Both the position numbers and the translations under genes were made by a program. From the NCBI GenBank assembly GCA_041166745.1, contig JBEEGH010000003.1:248001-312000 (forward strand): 64,000 bases of DNA. The letters run 5' to 3'. The stretch comes from DASUCS01 sp041166745 (GTDB taxonomy: Bacteria; Actinomycetota; Acidimicrobiia; Acidimicrobiales; JACDCH01). The notes beneath the pieces are model-generated. The model did no database searches, was not told the origin of the DNA, and worked only from the letters and a program-made list of their open reading frames with translations. Shown here in pieces: positions 32,644-40,753 of the stretch; the first letter of the stretch is position 1, and every line of letters starts with the position of its first letter.

Positions 32644-33557
32644 GCGAGTGCCGCTTTCACCTTCGCGATGGCGAGATCCACCGCATCGTTGGCCACCGGC
32701 CAGATCGAGCCGAGCGGAAAGAACCCGTGCACCTGCCCGTCGAACCGTTGCAGCTCGACGTCGACGTTCGCCTCGCGCAGTCGCTCGGCGTATGCCTCGC
32801 CCTCGTCGCGCAACGGGTCGAACTCTGCCGTGATGACGAGCGCAGGGGCGACGCCCTTGACGTCATCCGCAAACAGCGGCGAGACACGCGGGTCCTTGGC
32901 GTCGGCGCCGCCACTCAGGTAATGGCCGATGAACCAGTCCATCGAGTCTGCGCTGAGGAAGTAGCCCTCGGCGTTCTCGTCGTACGAAGCGGACGACATC
33001 GTGCAGTCGGTGACGGGATAGACGAGCAGCTGATGACGCAGGAGCAGGTCTTCGTCGCGGGCTCGCAGGGCTGTCACGGCGGCCATGTTGCCGCCGGCGC
33101 TGTCGCCGCCGATCGCGATCCGCGACCCATCGCCGCCGAGGTCGGCCGCATGTTCGACGATCCAGCGCAAGGCCGCGATGCAATCATCCGGACCCGCGGG
33201 ATACGGATGCTCAGGCGCGAGCCGGTAGTCGATCGAGATGACGAGCGCACCGGTGCCGACGGCCAGCTTGCGGCAGATGCGCTCGGCGGTTTCGAGACTC
33301 CCGATGACGAATCCGCCGCCGTGGTACCAAACGAGAATCGGGAGCGCGCCTCCCGTCGTGGCGGCATAGACGCGAGCGGGAATGTTGTCGTTGATGGTGA
33401 CGCTCTCGGCGCGGCCGACCTCAACCGGGTCACCTTCGAGCATCGCCAGCATCTCGAGCATGTGGCGCCCCTGCTCGACGCCGGCCTCGCGCAGCGTCGG
33501 GCCACCCGCCCCCGCCAGCTGTTCGAGCGTGGCCTTCACCACGGGGTCGAGGGGCAT
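32640..33557 (-). CDS. Alpha/beta hydrolase, HSL-type esterase/lipase
   Basis: The enzyme has 305 residues. The oxyanion motif YHGGGFVIGS near residue 75 and the nucleophile elbow GDSAGGN near 150 define the hormone-sensitive-lipase family. The acid lies in EFDPLRDEGEAYA and the catalytic His in QVHGFF near the C-terminus. It should hydrolyse short-chain acyl esters in the cytoplasm. ATG 33557 has AAGGAG upstream. It is followed on the same strand by nothing, and preceded by the maleylpyruvate-isomerase-like gene with a 12-base gap, so the two may form an operon. Confidence 0.9.
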   Translation of the reverse strand: MPLDPVVKATLEQLAGAGGPTLREAGVEQGRHMLEMLAMLEGDPVEVGRAESVTINDNIPARVYAATTGGALPILVWYHGGGFVIGSLETAERICRKLAVGTGALVISIDYRLAPEHPYPAGPDDCIAALRWIVEHAADLGGDGSRIAIGGDSAGGNMAAVTALRARDEDLLLRHQLLVYPVTDCTMSSASYDENAEGYFLSADSMDWFIGHYLSGGADAKDPRVSPLFADDVKGVAPALVITAEFDPLRDEGEAYAERLREANVDVELQRFDGQVHGFFPLGSIWPVANDAVDLAIAKVKAALA

Positions 33558-33569
33558 TTCGAACTCCTT

Positions 33570-34337
33570 CTAGATGACGTTGATGTTGTCGGCCACCGCG
33601 GCAGCGAGCTCCGAATCGCCCTCGATGATCACGTCGAAGTCGCGCCACGGCCGGCGTTGCGTTCCCCAGATCACGAAGTCGTGCGAGGACGTGCGAATCG
33701 ACGCCGCCGCTTCGCCGTCGCCCCCCAACGTGATCGATCGCGCGCCCGGCCCGGTGATGTCGATGCGGACGGGTGCGGTCACGACCTTCGCCAATGCCGC
33801 TTCGCACATCTGCGGAAGGCCGGCGAGCATCCACTCGATCGTCGGAGCCATGCGCAGCTCGTCGCTCGGCGGCGCGGGTCGATCGATCGGTCCGGTCGGC
33901 TTCAGGATGTCGACGCGAAGGTGGCAGTAGTGGTCGAAGGCGAACGCGTTCGGCACCAGATGGAGAGGATGCGTTCCGAGGTTCTTCATCGAGATCGGTG
34001 TGGATGCCAGCGGCTCCTCTTGAAGCCCTGCGAACGCATCGATGGCCTGCGCGCTGATCGCTTCGTAGTCGGCGAGAACGTCTGCGGTGCTCCAGCCCTT
34101 GCGCGCACTCACGCCCAGTTCCATGTCTTGCTCGACGCCAGAGGTTTCGTCTCCGGATGGGACCGATGCGGGGTCGACGACCTGGCGCATGCCCATCGTC
34201 ATGTGCGTGATGACGTCCTGGATTCGCCAGCCATCGCAGTCGCTCGGCAGGGCCCACTCCTCGGCCGACAGGCTGCGCGCGAGCTTGAGCACCTCCTCGC
34301 GTTCCGCCCGCAGCGCGTCGATCGCCGCTTGACTCAT
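33570..34337 (-). CDS. Maleylpyruvate isomerase-family (mycothiol-dependent, DinB-like) protein
   Basis: The protein has 255 residues. The N-terminal DinB-like helical bundle shows LSAEEWALPSDCDGWRIQDVITHM, the family metal-ligand pattern with a His in the first helix pair, and DHYCHLRVD provides the later histidines. The C-terminal part (after about 165) is the MDMPI C-domain (ADIVLTG-like VRIDITGPGARSITLGG). ATG 34337 has GGGGGAG upstream. Members use mycothiol, the actinobacterial thiol, or metals to handle small electrophiles. The substrate is unknown. Confidence 0.82.
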   Translation of the reverse strand: MSQAAIDALRAEREEVLKLARSLSAEEWALPSDCDGWRIQDVITHMTMGMRQVVDPASVPSGDETSGVEQDMELGVSARKGWSTADVLADYEAISAQAIDAFAGLQEEPLASTPISMKNLGTHPLHLVPNAFAFDHYCHLRVDILKPTGPIDRPAPPSDELRMAPTIEWMLAGLPQMCEAALAKVVTAPVRIDITGPGARSITLGGDGEAAASIRTSSHDFVIWGTQRRPWRDFDVIIEGDSELAAAVADNINVI

Positions 34338-34427
34338 GGCTCCCCCTGACAAACCGTTTGACCGCAGCCCTCGAATGGCGGAGCATAAGGCGTCGCATCC
34401 GCGCCGAGCGAAGGAGGGCGAAGTCTC

Positions 34428-34469
34428 ATGACTGTCACTGCCTCTTCCCGTCGGCCCACGCGCTCCTGA
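34428..34469 (+). CDS. Putative 13-residue leader peptide upstream of the RIO-like kinase
   Basis: A tiny frame, MTVTASSRRPTRS, sits behind an excellent ribosome site (AAGGAGGG at 34411-34418, 9 bases before the ATG). It ends 54 bases before the kinase start, just upstream of nested inverted repeats. The peptide is rich in Ser, Thr and Arg. A ribosome translating or stalling here could change the downstream fold. It is short enough to be chance, but the ribosome site is among the strongest in the window. Confidence 0.4.
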   Translation: MTVTASSRRPTRS

Positions 34470-34471
34470 TC

Positions 34472-34518
34472 CAGTAGCAGCGCCGCCGGCGGCCTCCCGC
34501 CACTTCTACTGAAGGAGC
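34472..34518 (+). promoter_or_regulatory. Nested inverted repeats covering the RIO-like kinase ribosome site
   Basis: CAGTAG (34472-34477) is complementary to CTACTG (34506-34511), and inside it lies the perfect palindrome GCCGCCGGCGGC (34482-34493). The outer stem ends against the kinase ribosome site AAGGAG (34512-34517). Together with the leader peptide this looks like an attenuator or translational switch, but nothing proves it. Confidence 0.4.
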
Positions 34519-34523
34519 CCGCG

Positions 34524-35285
34524 TTGGCGCGCGCAACCCCCGAATGGGTGATCACCGAGGATTTCGACGACGTCGACCTCGGGGTGATCGCCACTGGCAA
34601 GGAAGGTGAGGTCGGACTCGTCGAGCGCACCGCGCACGACGGTGTGCGCTCCCACCTCATCGCCCGCAAGCGATACCGACCGCGAACCGTCAAAAAAGGC
34701 GAGCTCCAAGCTCTCGGCTTCGAGCGAGCACCCACCTTCCGCAACGACATCATGTACCGAGACGGTCGCAACTACGGCAAGCGCAGCCGTGACCGCCGCG
34801 CCGTCGAGACCATGACGAACTACGGCAAGGAGCTCGTGAAGCAGAAGTGGCTCGGCCACGAGTACGAGGTCATGCGCGCCGTGTGGGAAGCAGGTGCGTG
34901 CGTGCCGTTTCCGATAAGCGTCGCCGACGACGGCGGCCTGATGCTCGAGTACATCGGCGACGATGAACAGGCCGCACCCCGCTTGGCGCAGGCCCGACTC
35001 TCGAGACCGGAGTTGGTCGACGCTTGGGACCAGCTACGCGAGAACGTCCGGCTGGTGACCGAGGCCGGGTACGCCCATGCCGATCTGTCGGCGTACAACT
35101 CGCTGTGGTGGAAGGGTCAGCTCTGGCTCATCGACTTTCCGCAGGCGGTCGACCTCGTGCAGAGTCCGCACGGCTTCGATCTCCTGCATCGAGACGCATT
35201 GAATGTCGGCACGTGGTTCGCATCGAAGGGTGTCGAGGCTGACGGTGAAGCGCTGTTCGCCGAGCTGGTGGCCGCGGCGTTCTGA
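34524..35285 (+). CDS. RIO-type serine/threonine protein kinase
   Basis: The protein has 253 residues. A glycine-poor P-loop with GKEGEVGLV (about 25-33), the nucleotide-binding Lys in LIARKRYR (49), the catalytic loop HADLSAYN (185-192) and the metal motif LIDFPQ (202-207, DFG replaced by DFP) match RIO kinases, which in archaea and eukaryotes mature the small ribosomal subunit. The basic stretch NYGKRSRDRRA lies before the kinase core. The TTG start has AAGGAG 6 bases upstream. It has its own leader and no clear operon partner. Confidence 0.85.
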   Translation: MARATPEWVITEDFDDVDLGVIATGKEGEVGLVERTAHDGVRSHLIARKRYRPRTVKKGELQALGFERAPTFRNDIMYRDGRNYGKRSRDRRAVETMTNYGKELVKQKWLGHEYEVMRAVWEAGACVPFPISVADDGGLMLEYIGDDEQAAPRLAQARLSRPELVDAWDQLRENVRLVTEAGYAHADLSAYNSLWWKGQLWLIDFPQAVDLVQSPHGFDLLHRDALNVGTWFASKGVEADGEALFAELVAAAF

Positions 35286-35289
35286 ATGC

Positions 35290-36183
35290 TCAGCGGGCGC
35301 CGGTCAGCGAGATGGTCGACTTGATGTAGCCGCCGGCGTCGCGCACGGCCGCGCTCCACGGCTCGATGATCCCCACGAGTTCGTCGAAGTCGTCGCCGAG
35401 CGCCTCGATCGCCGGGCGCATCTGACGGTCCGTGCTGGTCTCGACTTCGGCGCGGGCCGCGCGCCCTTCTTCGGTGAACTCGCCGCCCTTCAGGAACCCG
35501 CGCGCCTCGAGTCGAGCTTCGGCTGCATCGAGCTGCGGCTCGGTCCACGCACGGCTACGGATGTACGTCCGCATCGGCAGGCCCCAGAAGAGCTCGGTGA
35601 GCAGCCCGATCTCGGTTGCGTCGAAACCGGCGACCGTCCACGCGGCTGTGTGGGCGTCGCCGCGGTACTCACGGAGCTGATCGCCCTGACGCCAGAAGTC
35701 GCCCATCGGGTCTCCCGGCAGTCCTTGCGCAAGCACGCCCGCGTACAAGGGTTTGCCTTCTGGGCGAAGCGGAGCGACCGCCGTGGCCAACAGGTCGTTG
35801 GCGCGGTCGATGCCGTCCGGCTTCTCGCCGAGGATCCGCACGAGTTGCGCGACCGCCCCGCGGGTGCGGGCCTCACCGATCGTCGTCGCGTCGGTCAGCG
35901 CCCAACCCTGCGCGACACACGGCACGACGATTTCCGGATTGAAGACCGCGAACGCGGAGGCCACGAGCTCGCCGGCCACGTGACCCAGGAGCGAGCCCCG
36001 GCTGGTGAAGTACGCGGGCCCGTCGGGCAGCGCGACCCCATCGACGGCCGCCGGGCTCGGGCGGAAGCCGAGGGCCACGTACTCCTCATGGCACTCAGGT
36101 GAGAAGTACACCTGACCAACCACTGGTTCGATGGCACCGGCCAGACGGCGCGCTCGGTCGCTCACTTCTTCGTCTCGTAGCAC
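35290..36183 (-). CDS. SCO6745-family protein
   Basis: The protein has 297 residues, mostly helical, matching the actinobacterial family named after Streptomyces SCO6745. Recognisable segments are ARRLAGAIEPVVGQVYFSPE, GYPAYFTSRGS-like PAYFTSRGSLLGHV, and GLPMRTYIRSRAWTE. The C-terminal part resembles MarR-like winged-helix segments, but the family has no proven function. I chose the GTG at 36183, which precedes the family N-terminus; the frame runs open much further back over a divergent gene and that extension is a shadow. It converges on the RIO-like gene with a 4-base gap. Confidence 0.75.
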   Translation of the reverse strand: MLRDEEVSDRARRLAGAIEPVVGQVYFSPECHEEYVALGFRPSPAAVDGVALPDGPAYFTSRGSLLGHVAGELVASAFAVFNPEIVVPCVAQGWALTDATTIGEARTRGAVAQLVRILGEKPDGIDRANDLLATAVAPLRPEGKPLYAGVLAQGLPGDPMGDFWRQGDQLREYRGDAHTAAWTVAGFDATEIGLLTELFWGLPMRTYIRSRAWTEPQLDAAEARLEARGFLKGGEFTEEGRAARAEVETSTDRQMRPAIEALGDDFDELVGIIEPWSAAVRDAGGYIKSTISLTGAR

Positions 36184-36205
36184 CGCGGGATGGTAGGCCC
36201 TGCCT

Positions 36206-37096
36206 GTGAGGCGGACGACTCCGACGCTCGATGCCGTGCTGCTCGCCGTGGCGGTGCTGGCCGTGTCGACGTCGGGCCCACTGGTCCGCGAAGCGGCCGC
36301 GCCGACGCTGGCCATCGCGTTCTGGCGAACGACCCTGGCCAGCGCGGTGATCCTGCCGGTAGCCGCGCTGCGAAATCGCGACGAGCTTCGAGGGCTCACA
36401 CGGAACGAACTCCGAACAGCCGCGATCGCCGGCGTGTTCTTGACGTTGCATTTCGGCTGCTGGATCCCGAGCCTGTCCTTCACCTCGGTGGCGTCGTCGG
36501 TGGCGCTCACGTGTACCCAGCCCGTGTGGGCCGCGGTGATGGCTCGCGTGCGCGGTGAGCACATCGCCAGGGGAGCGTGGTTCGGCATCGGAGTTGCGCT
36601 CTTGGGCGCGCTGCTGCTCACCGGAATCGACTTCACGGTGTCCTCGCGGGCGCTCTTCGGCGACGGCCTCGCACTGGCGGGCGGAATCTTCGGGGCGGCG
36701 TACGTCACGGTTGGTGCCGATGCTCGGCGCGCCATGTCGACCACGGCCTACACGTCCGTGTGTTATCCGCTGGCGGGTGTCGCGCTGCTCGCGGTGTGTC
36801 TCGCAACACGCCAGAACCTCGGGCACTACTCCGCGCACACGTGGTGGATCATTCTGGCGATCACGATCGGTCCACAGCTGCTCGGACACTCGCTCGTGAA
36901 TCGAGTGCTGCGCACGATCAGCGCCACGACGGTTTCGGTGGCGATCCTCTTCGAGATCGTCGGGGCCACGCTCGTCGCGTGGTGGTGGTTCAGCGAGACG
37001 CCACCGAACGGGGCCTATCCCGCAGCGGTGCTCATCGCGATTGGTGTCGTGCTCGTCGTGCGAGCCGGCAACACTGCCGCGCCACCGGTGGAGTGA
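36206..37096 (+). CDS. EamA/DMT-family transporter
   Basis: The protein has 296 residues with ten predicted membrane helices in two EamA repeats. Typical segments are AFWRTTLASAVILPV, FTSVASSVALTCTQPVWAAVM at the end of repeat 1, and IGPQLLGHSLVNRVLRTISATTVSVAILFEIVGATL in repeat 2. DMT carriers export metabolites such as amino acids or nucleosides; no substrate can be given. It starts with GTG 36206, 22 bases from the divergent SCO6745-family gene. Confidence 0.85.
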   Translation: MRRTTPTLDAVLLAVAVLAVSTSGPLVREAAAPTLAIAFWRTTLASAVILPVAALRNRDELRGLTRNELRTAAIAGVFLTLHFGCWIPSLSFTSVASSVALTCTQPVWAAVMARVRGEHIARGAWFGIGVALLGALLLTGIDFTVSSRALFGDGLALAGGIFGAAYVTVGADARRAMSTTAYTSVCYPLAGVALLAVCLATRQNLGHYSAHTWWIILAITIGPQLLGHSLVNRVLRTISATTVSVAILFEIVGATLVAWWWFSETPPNGAYPAAVLIAIGVVLVVRAGNTAAPPVE

Positions 37097-37104
37097 CTAG
37101 TTAC

Positions 37105-37287
37105 TCAGGCGGCGGGAACGGCTACGTCGGTGCGCACGACTTCGAGCACCTCGACATGGCTTCCGTAACGCTCACGGCTGGTGCGTAGCGCTGATCGCTC
37201 GGCCGTCAGGGCATCCATGGCCTTGACCTCGATGGCAGCAATCCGGCCCGAGGGCAACACATCTACGACGCAGAGGTATGTCTTCAT
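37105..37287 (-). CDS. Small hypothetical protein, 60 residues
   Basis: The sequence MKTYLCVVDVLPSGRIAAIEVKAMDA, followed by an acidic-basic helical half, has a credible beta-beta-alpha pattern and good third-position GC. It lies just downstream of, and on the same strand as, the large PAS-GGDEF-EAL gene, with a 17-base gap, so a shared transcript is likely. No family is recognised. A GGGGAT about 9 bases upstream of the ATG could serve as ribosome site. Confidence 0.5.
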   Translation of the reverse strand: MKTYLCVVDVLPSGRIAAIEVKAMDALTAERSALRTSRERYGSHVEVLEVVRTDVAVPAA

Positions 37288-37304
37288 CGCCCAATCCCCA
37301 TTCT

Positions 37305-39854
37305 CTAACTCGCTTCAAAGATCGGCGTTTTGGCGACAGAGCTTGAGTGGGCAATTCGGACTGGAAACGCGTCGGCGACGGGCCGTCCGAAGTAGAAGCC
37401 CTGGGCCAGGTCGCAGCCGAGCTCGCGCAGTCGCACGGCTTGGTCCTCGTGCTCGATTCCTTCCGCGACCGTCGTGACGCGCAGCACTTGGGCGAGATGC
37501 AGGATCGCCTGGACGAAGCACGCCCCCTCGACGTCGGCCGCGACGCTGTCGGTGAACGACTTGTCGATTTTCAACACGTCGACGGGGAAGCTGCGCAGGT
37601 AGCTCAGCGAGGAGTAGCCGGTGCCGAAGTCGTCGATCGCGATGTGGACGCCCAGGTTCTTGAGCGAGTTGAGTTGGAGGACGGCGAGGTCGGTGTCCTC
37701 CATGAGCACGCTCTCGGTGATCTCGAGGGTGAGCTGACCGGTCTCGATGCCGTTGCGGCTGACGATCGAGCGCACGGTGTCCACGAGGCGGGGGTCGAAC
37801 AGCTGGCGAGCCGAGAGATTGACGCTGATCTGCATCGCCTCGCCGTTCTTGCGCGCCGGCCAGCTCGAAGCGGCGGCGCACGCCTGATCGAGCACCCAGG
37901 TGCCGATAGGAATGATGAAACCGGTGTCCTCCGCGATGGGTACGAACTCCATCGGGGGCACGAGCCCGCGCTCCGGATGTTGCCAACGCACGAGCGCCTC
38001 ACATCCGACGACCTCGTTGTCGGTCAGCGAGATCAGCGGCTGGTAGTGGAGCACCAGCTCGTCGCGCTCGATGGCGTTGCGCAACTGCGCCTCGAGCTCC
38101 AGGCGCTGAACGGCGGCATGATGCATCGCCGCCTCGAAGACTCGCCACGATCCCGTTCCGCTCGCCTTGGCCGCGTACATGGCGGCATCGGCGTTGCGTA
38201 CGAGGTCGTCCGCGGTGATGGCGCCACCGCGGTGCAACACGATGCCCACGCTCGCCCGAATGCCGACCTCGCGGCCGGACAGTACGAAGGGCGTGCTGAG
38301 CTCTTCGATGATCCGGCCGGCCAGTCCGGTTGCTTCGGATAGTTCGGCAACGTCTTCGACGAGGATCACGAACTCGTCGCCGCCGAGGCGGGCGGCCGTG
38401 TCGCCGGGTCGCAGGCACTGCACGATGCGTTCTCCGACGGCGATGAGCAACTCGTCGCCGGTGCTGTGCCCGAGGCTGTCGTTGATGGTCTTGAAGCGGT
38501 CGAGGTCGAGCAAAAGGATCGCGATTCCTCGGCCGTTGGGTCGGCGGACGCTCAGCGCGTGCTCGACACGATCGTTGAACAGCGGGCGGTTGGCGAGGCT
38601 GGTCAGCGGATCATGGAACGCCTGGTGCCGGAGTTGTTCCTCGAGCGCGTTCTGCTCGGTGATGTCGTGCACGTCGACAAGCACCGCATCACGGCCGCCG
38701 AACATGAGGCGATGCGTCGTGATGTCGACATCGATGATCCGTCCGTCTTTCAACCGGTGTCGCCATGTTCCCGCTTTGTTCAGGCTCGGCTGGAGGTCTT
38801 GCACCGACGCCAACAGCGCTGGGATGTCTTCTTCCGGTCGTATGTCGGTGATGCGCTTGGCGAGGAACTCGTCGCGTGAGTAGCCGTAGTGCGTCTCGGC
38901 GGCGCCGTTCACCTCGAGGAAATCGAGCGTCGCCAAGTCGTAGACCCACATCGGGCGCGGGTTGTTGGCGAACAACATTCGGAAGCTGACCTCGCTGTCT
39001 GCGAGCGCCGCCGTGGCACGGCGTTGATCTGTCACGTCGTGGCTGTTGCACACGAAGCCCTCGACGCTCGGGTCGTGGAGCAGATTCCGGATTGCCGTGG
39101 AGCACCAGCGCCAGCTGCCGTCGGCGTGGCGCACGCGCACCTCGACGCGCTCGACCGCGTCGGCGTCCTCCCGCAGCCTTGTCATGGCCGCGAAAAGGGA
39201 TGGGCGATCGTCGGGATGCACGCGGTCAGACGCGTAGGTGCCGACACGCTCGTCGGGGCGGTACCCGAGGATGTCGGTGACCGGAGGACTCTCGTAGGTG
39301 ATGATGCCCTTGTCGTCGACGACCGTGATCACATCGGCGGCGTTGCCCACGAGCGAGCGGAATCGCTCCTCGCTGGCACGCACCTGCTGCTCGGAGGTCC
39401 GCAACTGAGCCGACACCCAGGCGACGGTCTCGCCCATGAGCAGGATCGTCGGCACGGCATATGCCGTCGATTCGAGCCCGGAGCTGTCGCCGACGATCAC
39501 GAGCGGCGCCAAGTACGCGACCGCCAACATCGGAGCGAAGCGGATCGACATACCCGGGCGGTGTCCGAGCCCGAGCCAGATGAAGATGACCATGTAGAAG
39601 AGGCCGTAGCGGAAGCCATCGGCATGGGTGGCGACGTTGTGCGCCACGACACACGACAGCGCGATCGGCATCAGCCAGAGGGTCGCCGAGCGGCGCCAGC
39701 GCTGCCACGGAAGGAGGCCGACGACGATCCCGAGCGTGAGGGCGAGGGCGGCGACGCCTTCGACGGCAAGCATGCTCGAACCGGGCGATGCAGGAAGCAG
39801 CGCCGCACCCGTGGCGACGAGCGCGCCACACAGAACGAACAACGCGCTCGACAA
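37305..39854 (-). CDS. Membrane PAS-PAS-GGDEF-EAL protein (c-di-GMP synthesis/hydrolysis)
   Basis: The protein has 849 residues. About five membrane helices fill residues 1-150, PAS domains lie at about 165-285 and 290-405 (each with its PAC tail), GGDEF at about 420-575 with intact RLGGDEFVIL, and EAL at about 590-840. The EAL part has ECEALVRW-type GCEALVRWQHP, then ITESVLMED and IDDFGTGYSSL (DDFGTGYSS motif), all intact, so both activities are possible. The EAL half usually dominates unless PAS signals say otherwise. TTG 39854 is the only possible start after an in-frame stop. A second c-di-GMP gene (40753) lies 0.9 kb away on the other strand. Confidence 0.93.
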   Translation of the reverse strand: MSSALFVLCGALVATGAALLPASPGSSMLAVEGVAALALTLGIVVGLLPWQRWRRSATLWLMPIALSCVVAHNVATHADGFRYGLFYMVIFIWLGLGHRPGMSIRFAPMLAVAYLAPLVIVGDSSGLESTAYAVPTILLMGETVAWVSAQLRTSEQQVRASEERFRSLVGNAADVITVVDDKGIITYESPPVTDILGYRPDERVGTYASDRVHPDDRPSLFAAMTRLREDADAVERVEVRVRHADGSWRWCSTAIRNLLHDPSVEGFVCNSHDVTDQRRATAALADSEVSFRMLFANNPRPMWVYDLATLDFLEVNGAAETHYGYSRDEFLAKRITDIRPEEDIPALLASVQDLQPSLNKAGTWRHRLKDGRIIDVDITTHRLMFGGRDAVLVDVHDITEQNALEEQLRHQAFHDPLTSLANRPLFNDRVEHALSVRRPNGRGIAILLLDLDRFKTINDSLGHSTGDELLIAVGERIVQCLRPGDTAARLGGDEFVILVEDVAELSEATGLAGRIIEELSTPFVLSGREVGIRASVGIVLHRGGAITADDLVRNADAAMYAAKASGTGSWRVFEAAMHHAAVQRLELEAQLRNAIERDELVLHYQPLISLTDNEVVGCEALVRWQHPERGLVPPMEFVPIAEDTGFIIPIGTWVLDQACAAASSWPARKNGEAMQISVNLSARQLFDPRLVDTVRSIVSRNGIETGQLTLEITESVLMEDTDLAVLQLNSLKNLGVHIAIDDFGTGYSSLSYLRSFPVDVLKIDKSFTDSVAADVEGACFVQAILHLAQVLRVTTVAEGIEHEDQAVRLRELGCDLAQGFYFGRPVADAFPVRIAHSSSVAKTPIFEAS

Positions 39855-39965
39855 TCGCCCGAGCGCCCGCGGCGAAAGAAACCCTTCGATCCCTCTTCAT
39901 CGGTCCGATTGGGCCGAGAATGAGCCTGTTCGCAGGCCCCTTTCGATGATTATCGTCATCCATTG

Positions 39966-40724
39966 ATGCCGGAGCAGCTGGATCAGCTCGCCCAGGAGCT
40001 TGGACGAGACGGCTACGCGGTCGTCCCCGACGTACTCGACGGTGCCGAGATCGCCGCGGTGCGGGAGGCACTGGCACCGCACTTCGGCTTGGGCATGCGC
40101 GGCCGCAATCCTTTCGAGGGTCACGACACGCAGCGGGTGTACTGCCTCGTCGCGAAGTCGCGGGCGTTCGACCGGCTGATCCTCGACCCGCTGATGCTCG
40201 ACATCTCCGAGCGCGTGCTCGGTCCCAATTTTCTGCTCACGGCGACGCTGGCCATCAAGCTCGAGCCGGGGGAGTCAGCGCAGGACTTCCACTACGACGA
40301 CATCTTCTACCGATTGCCTCGGCCTCGCGAGACCTACTCGGTCAGCACGCTGTGGGCCATCGACGACTTCACGCTCGACAACGGGGCGACCCTCATCTAT
40401 CCCGGCAGCCATCGGTGGGGCGATGATCGTCCGTCGGATGTGCCGATGGTCGCGACGGCGACGATGTCCGCGGGATCGGTGCTCGTGTACTACGGCACGC
40501 TCGTGCACGCCGGCGGCGCGAACACGAGCACCGGCGACCGGCTCGGCATCTCGATCCAGTACGCCACCGCCTGGGCGCGGCAGCAGGAGAACTTCATGAT
40601 GGCGCTGGGCGTCGACGGCGCACGCGCGCTGCCGCCTCGGCTGCAGGAACTGATCGGCTACAGCATCCATCCGCCCTTCATGGGCATGATCGACGGGCGT
40701 CATCCGAAGAAGCTCTTGACCTAG
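39966..40724 (+). CDS. Phytanoyl-CoA dioxygenase (PhyH)-family Fe(II)/2-oxoglutarate oxygenase
   Basis: The enzyme has 252 residues. The iron triad is visible as HYD in QDFHYDDIFYRLP (about 115) and His in GTLVHAGGANTS (about 187), with the 2-oxoglutarate Arg in GDRLGISIQY. The family hydroxylates lipids, ectoine precursors, halogenated or phosphonate compounds, so the substrate is open. ATG 39966 is preferred over the adjacent TTG 39963. It ends 28 bases before the start of the GGDEF-RHH gene, whose promoter-like elements begin inside its last codons. Confidence 0.85.
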   Translation: MPEQLDQLAQELGRDGYAVVPDVLDGAEIAAVREALAPHFGLGMRGRNPFEGHDTQRVYCLVAKSRAFDRLILDPLMLDISERVLGPNFLLTATLAIKLEPGESAQDFHYDDIFYRLPRPRETYSVSTLWAIDDFTLDNGATLIYPGSHRWGDDRPSDVPMVATATMSAGSVLVYYGTLVHAGGANTSTGDRLGISIQYATAWARQQENFMMALGVDGARALPPRLQELIGYSIHPPFMGMIDGRHPKKLLT

Positions 40725-40753
40725 CGTACGTACGTATGACATATATATGTTCA
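40716..40753 (+). promoter_or_regulatory. AT-rich promoter/operator with two perfect palindromes ahead of the GGDEF-RHH gene
   Basis: TTGACC (40716-40721) and CATATA (40740-40745) are separated by 18 bases, a good -35/-10 pair. TACGTACGTA (40727-40736) and ACATATATATGT (40739-40750) are perfect palindromes of 10 and 12 bp, between and over these elements. The ATG at 40753 would lie at the expected transcription start, so the mRNA may be leaderless. Short palindromes like these suit ribbon-helix-helix dimers. Confidence 0.5.

Noticed and set aside
32454..34349. 631-residue plus-strand frame
   Set aside because: Shadow of the esterase and maleylpyruvate isomerase-like genes; no motifs.
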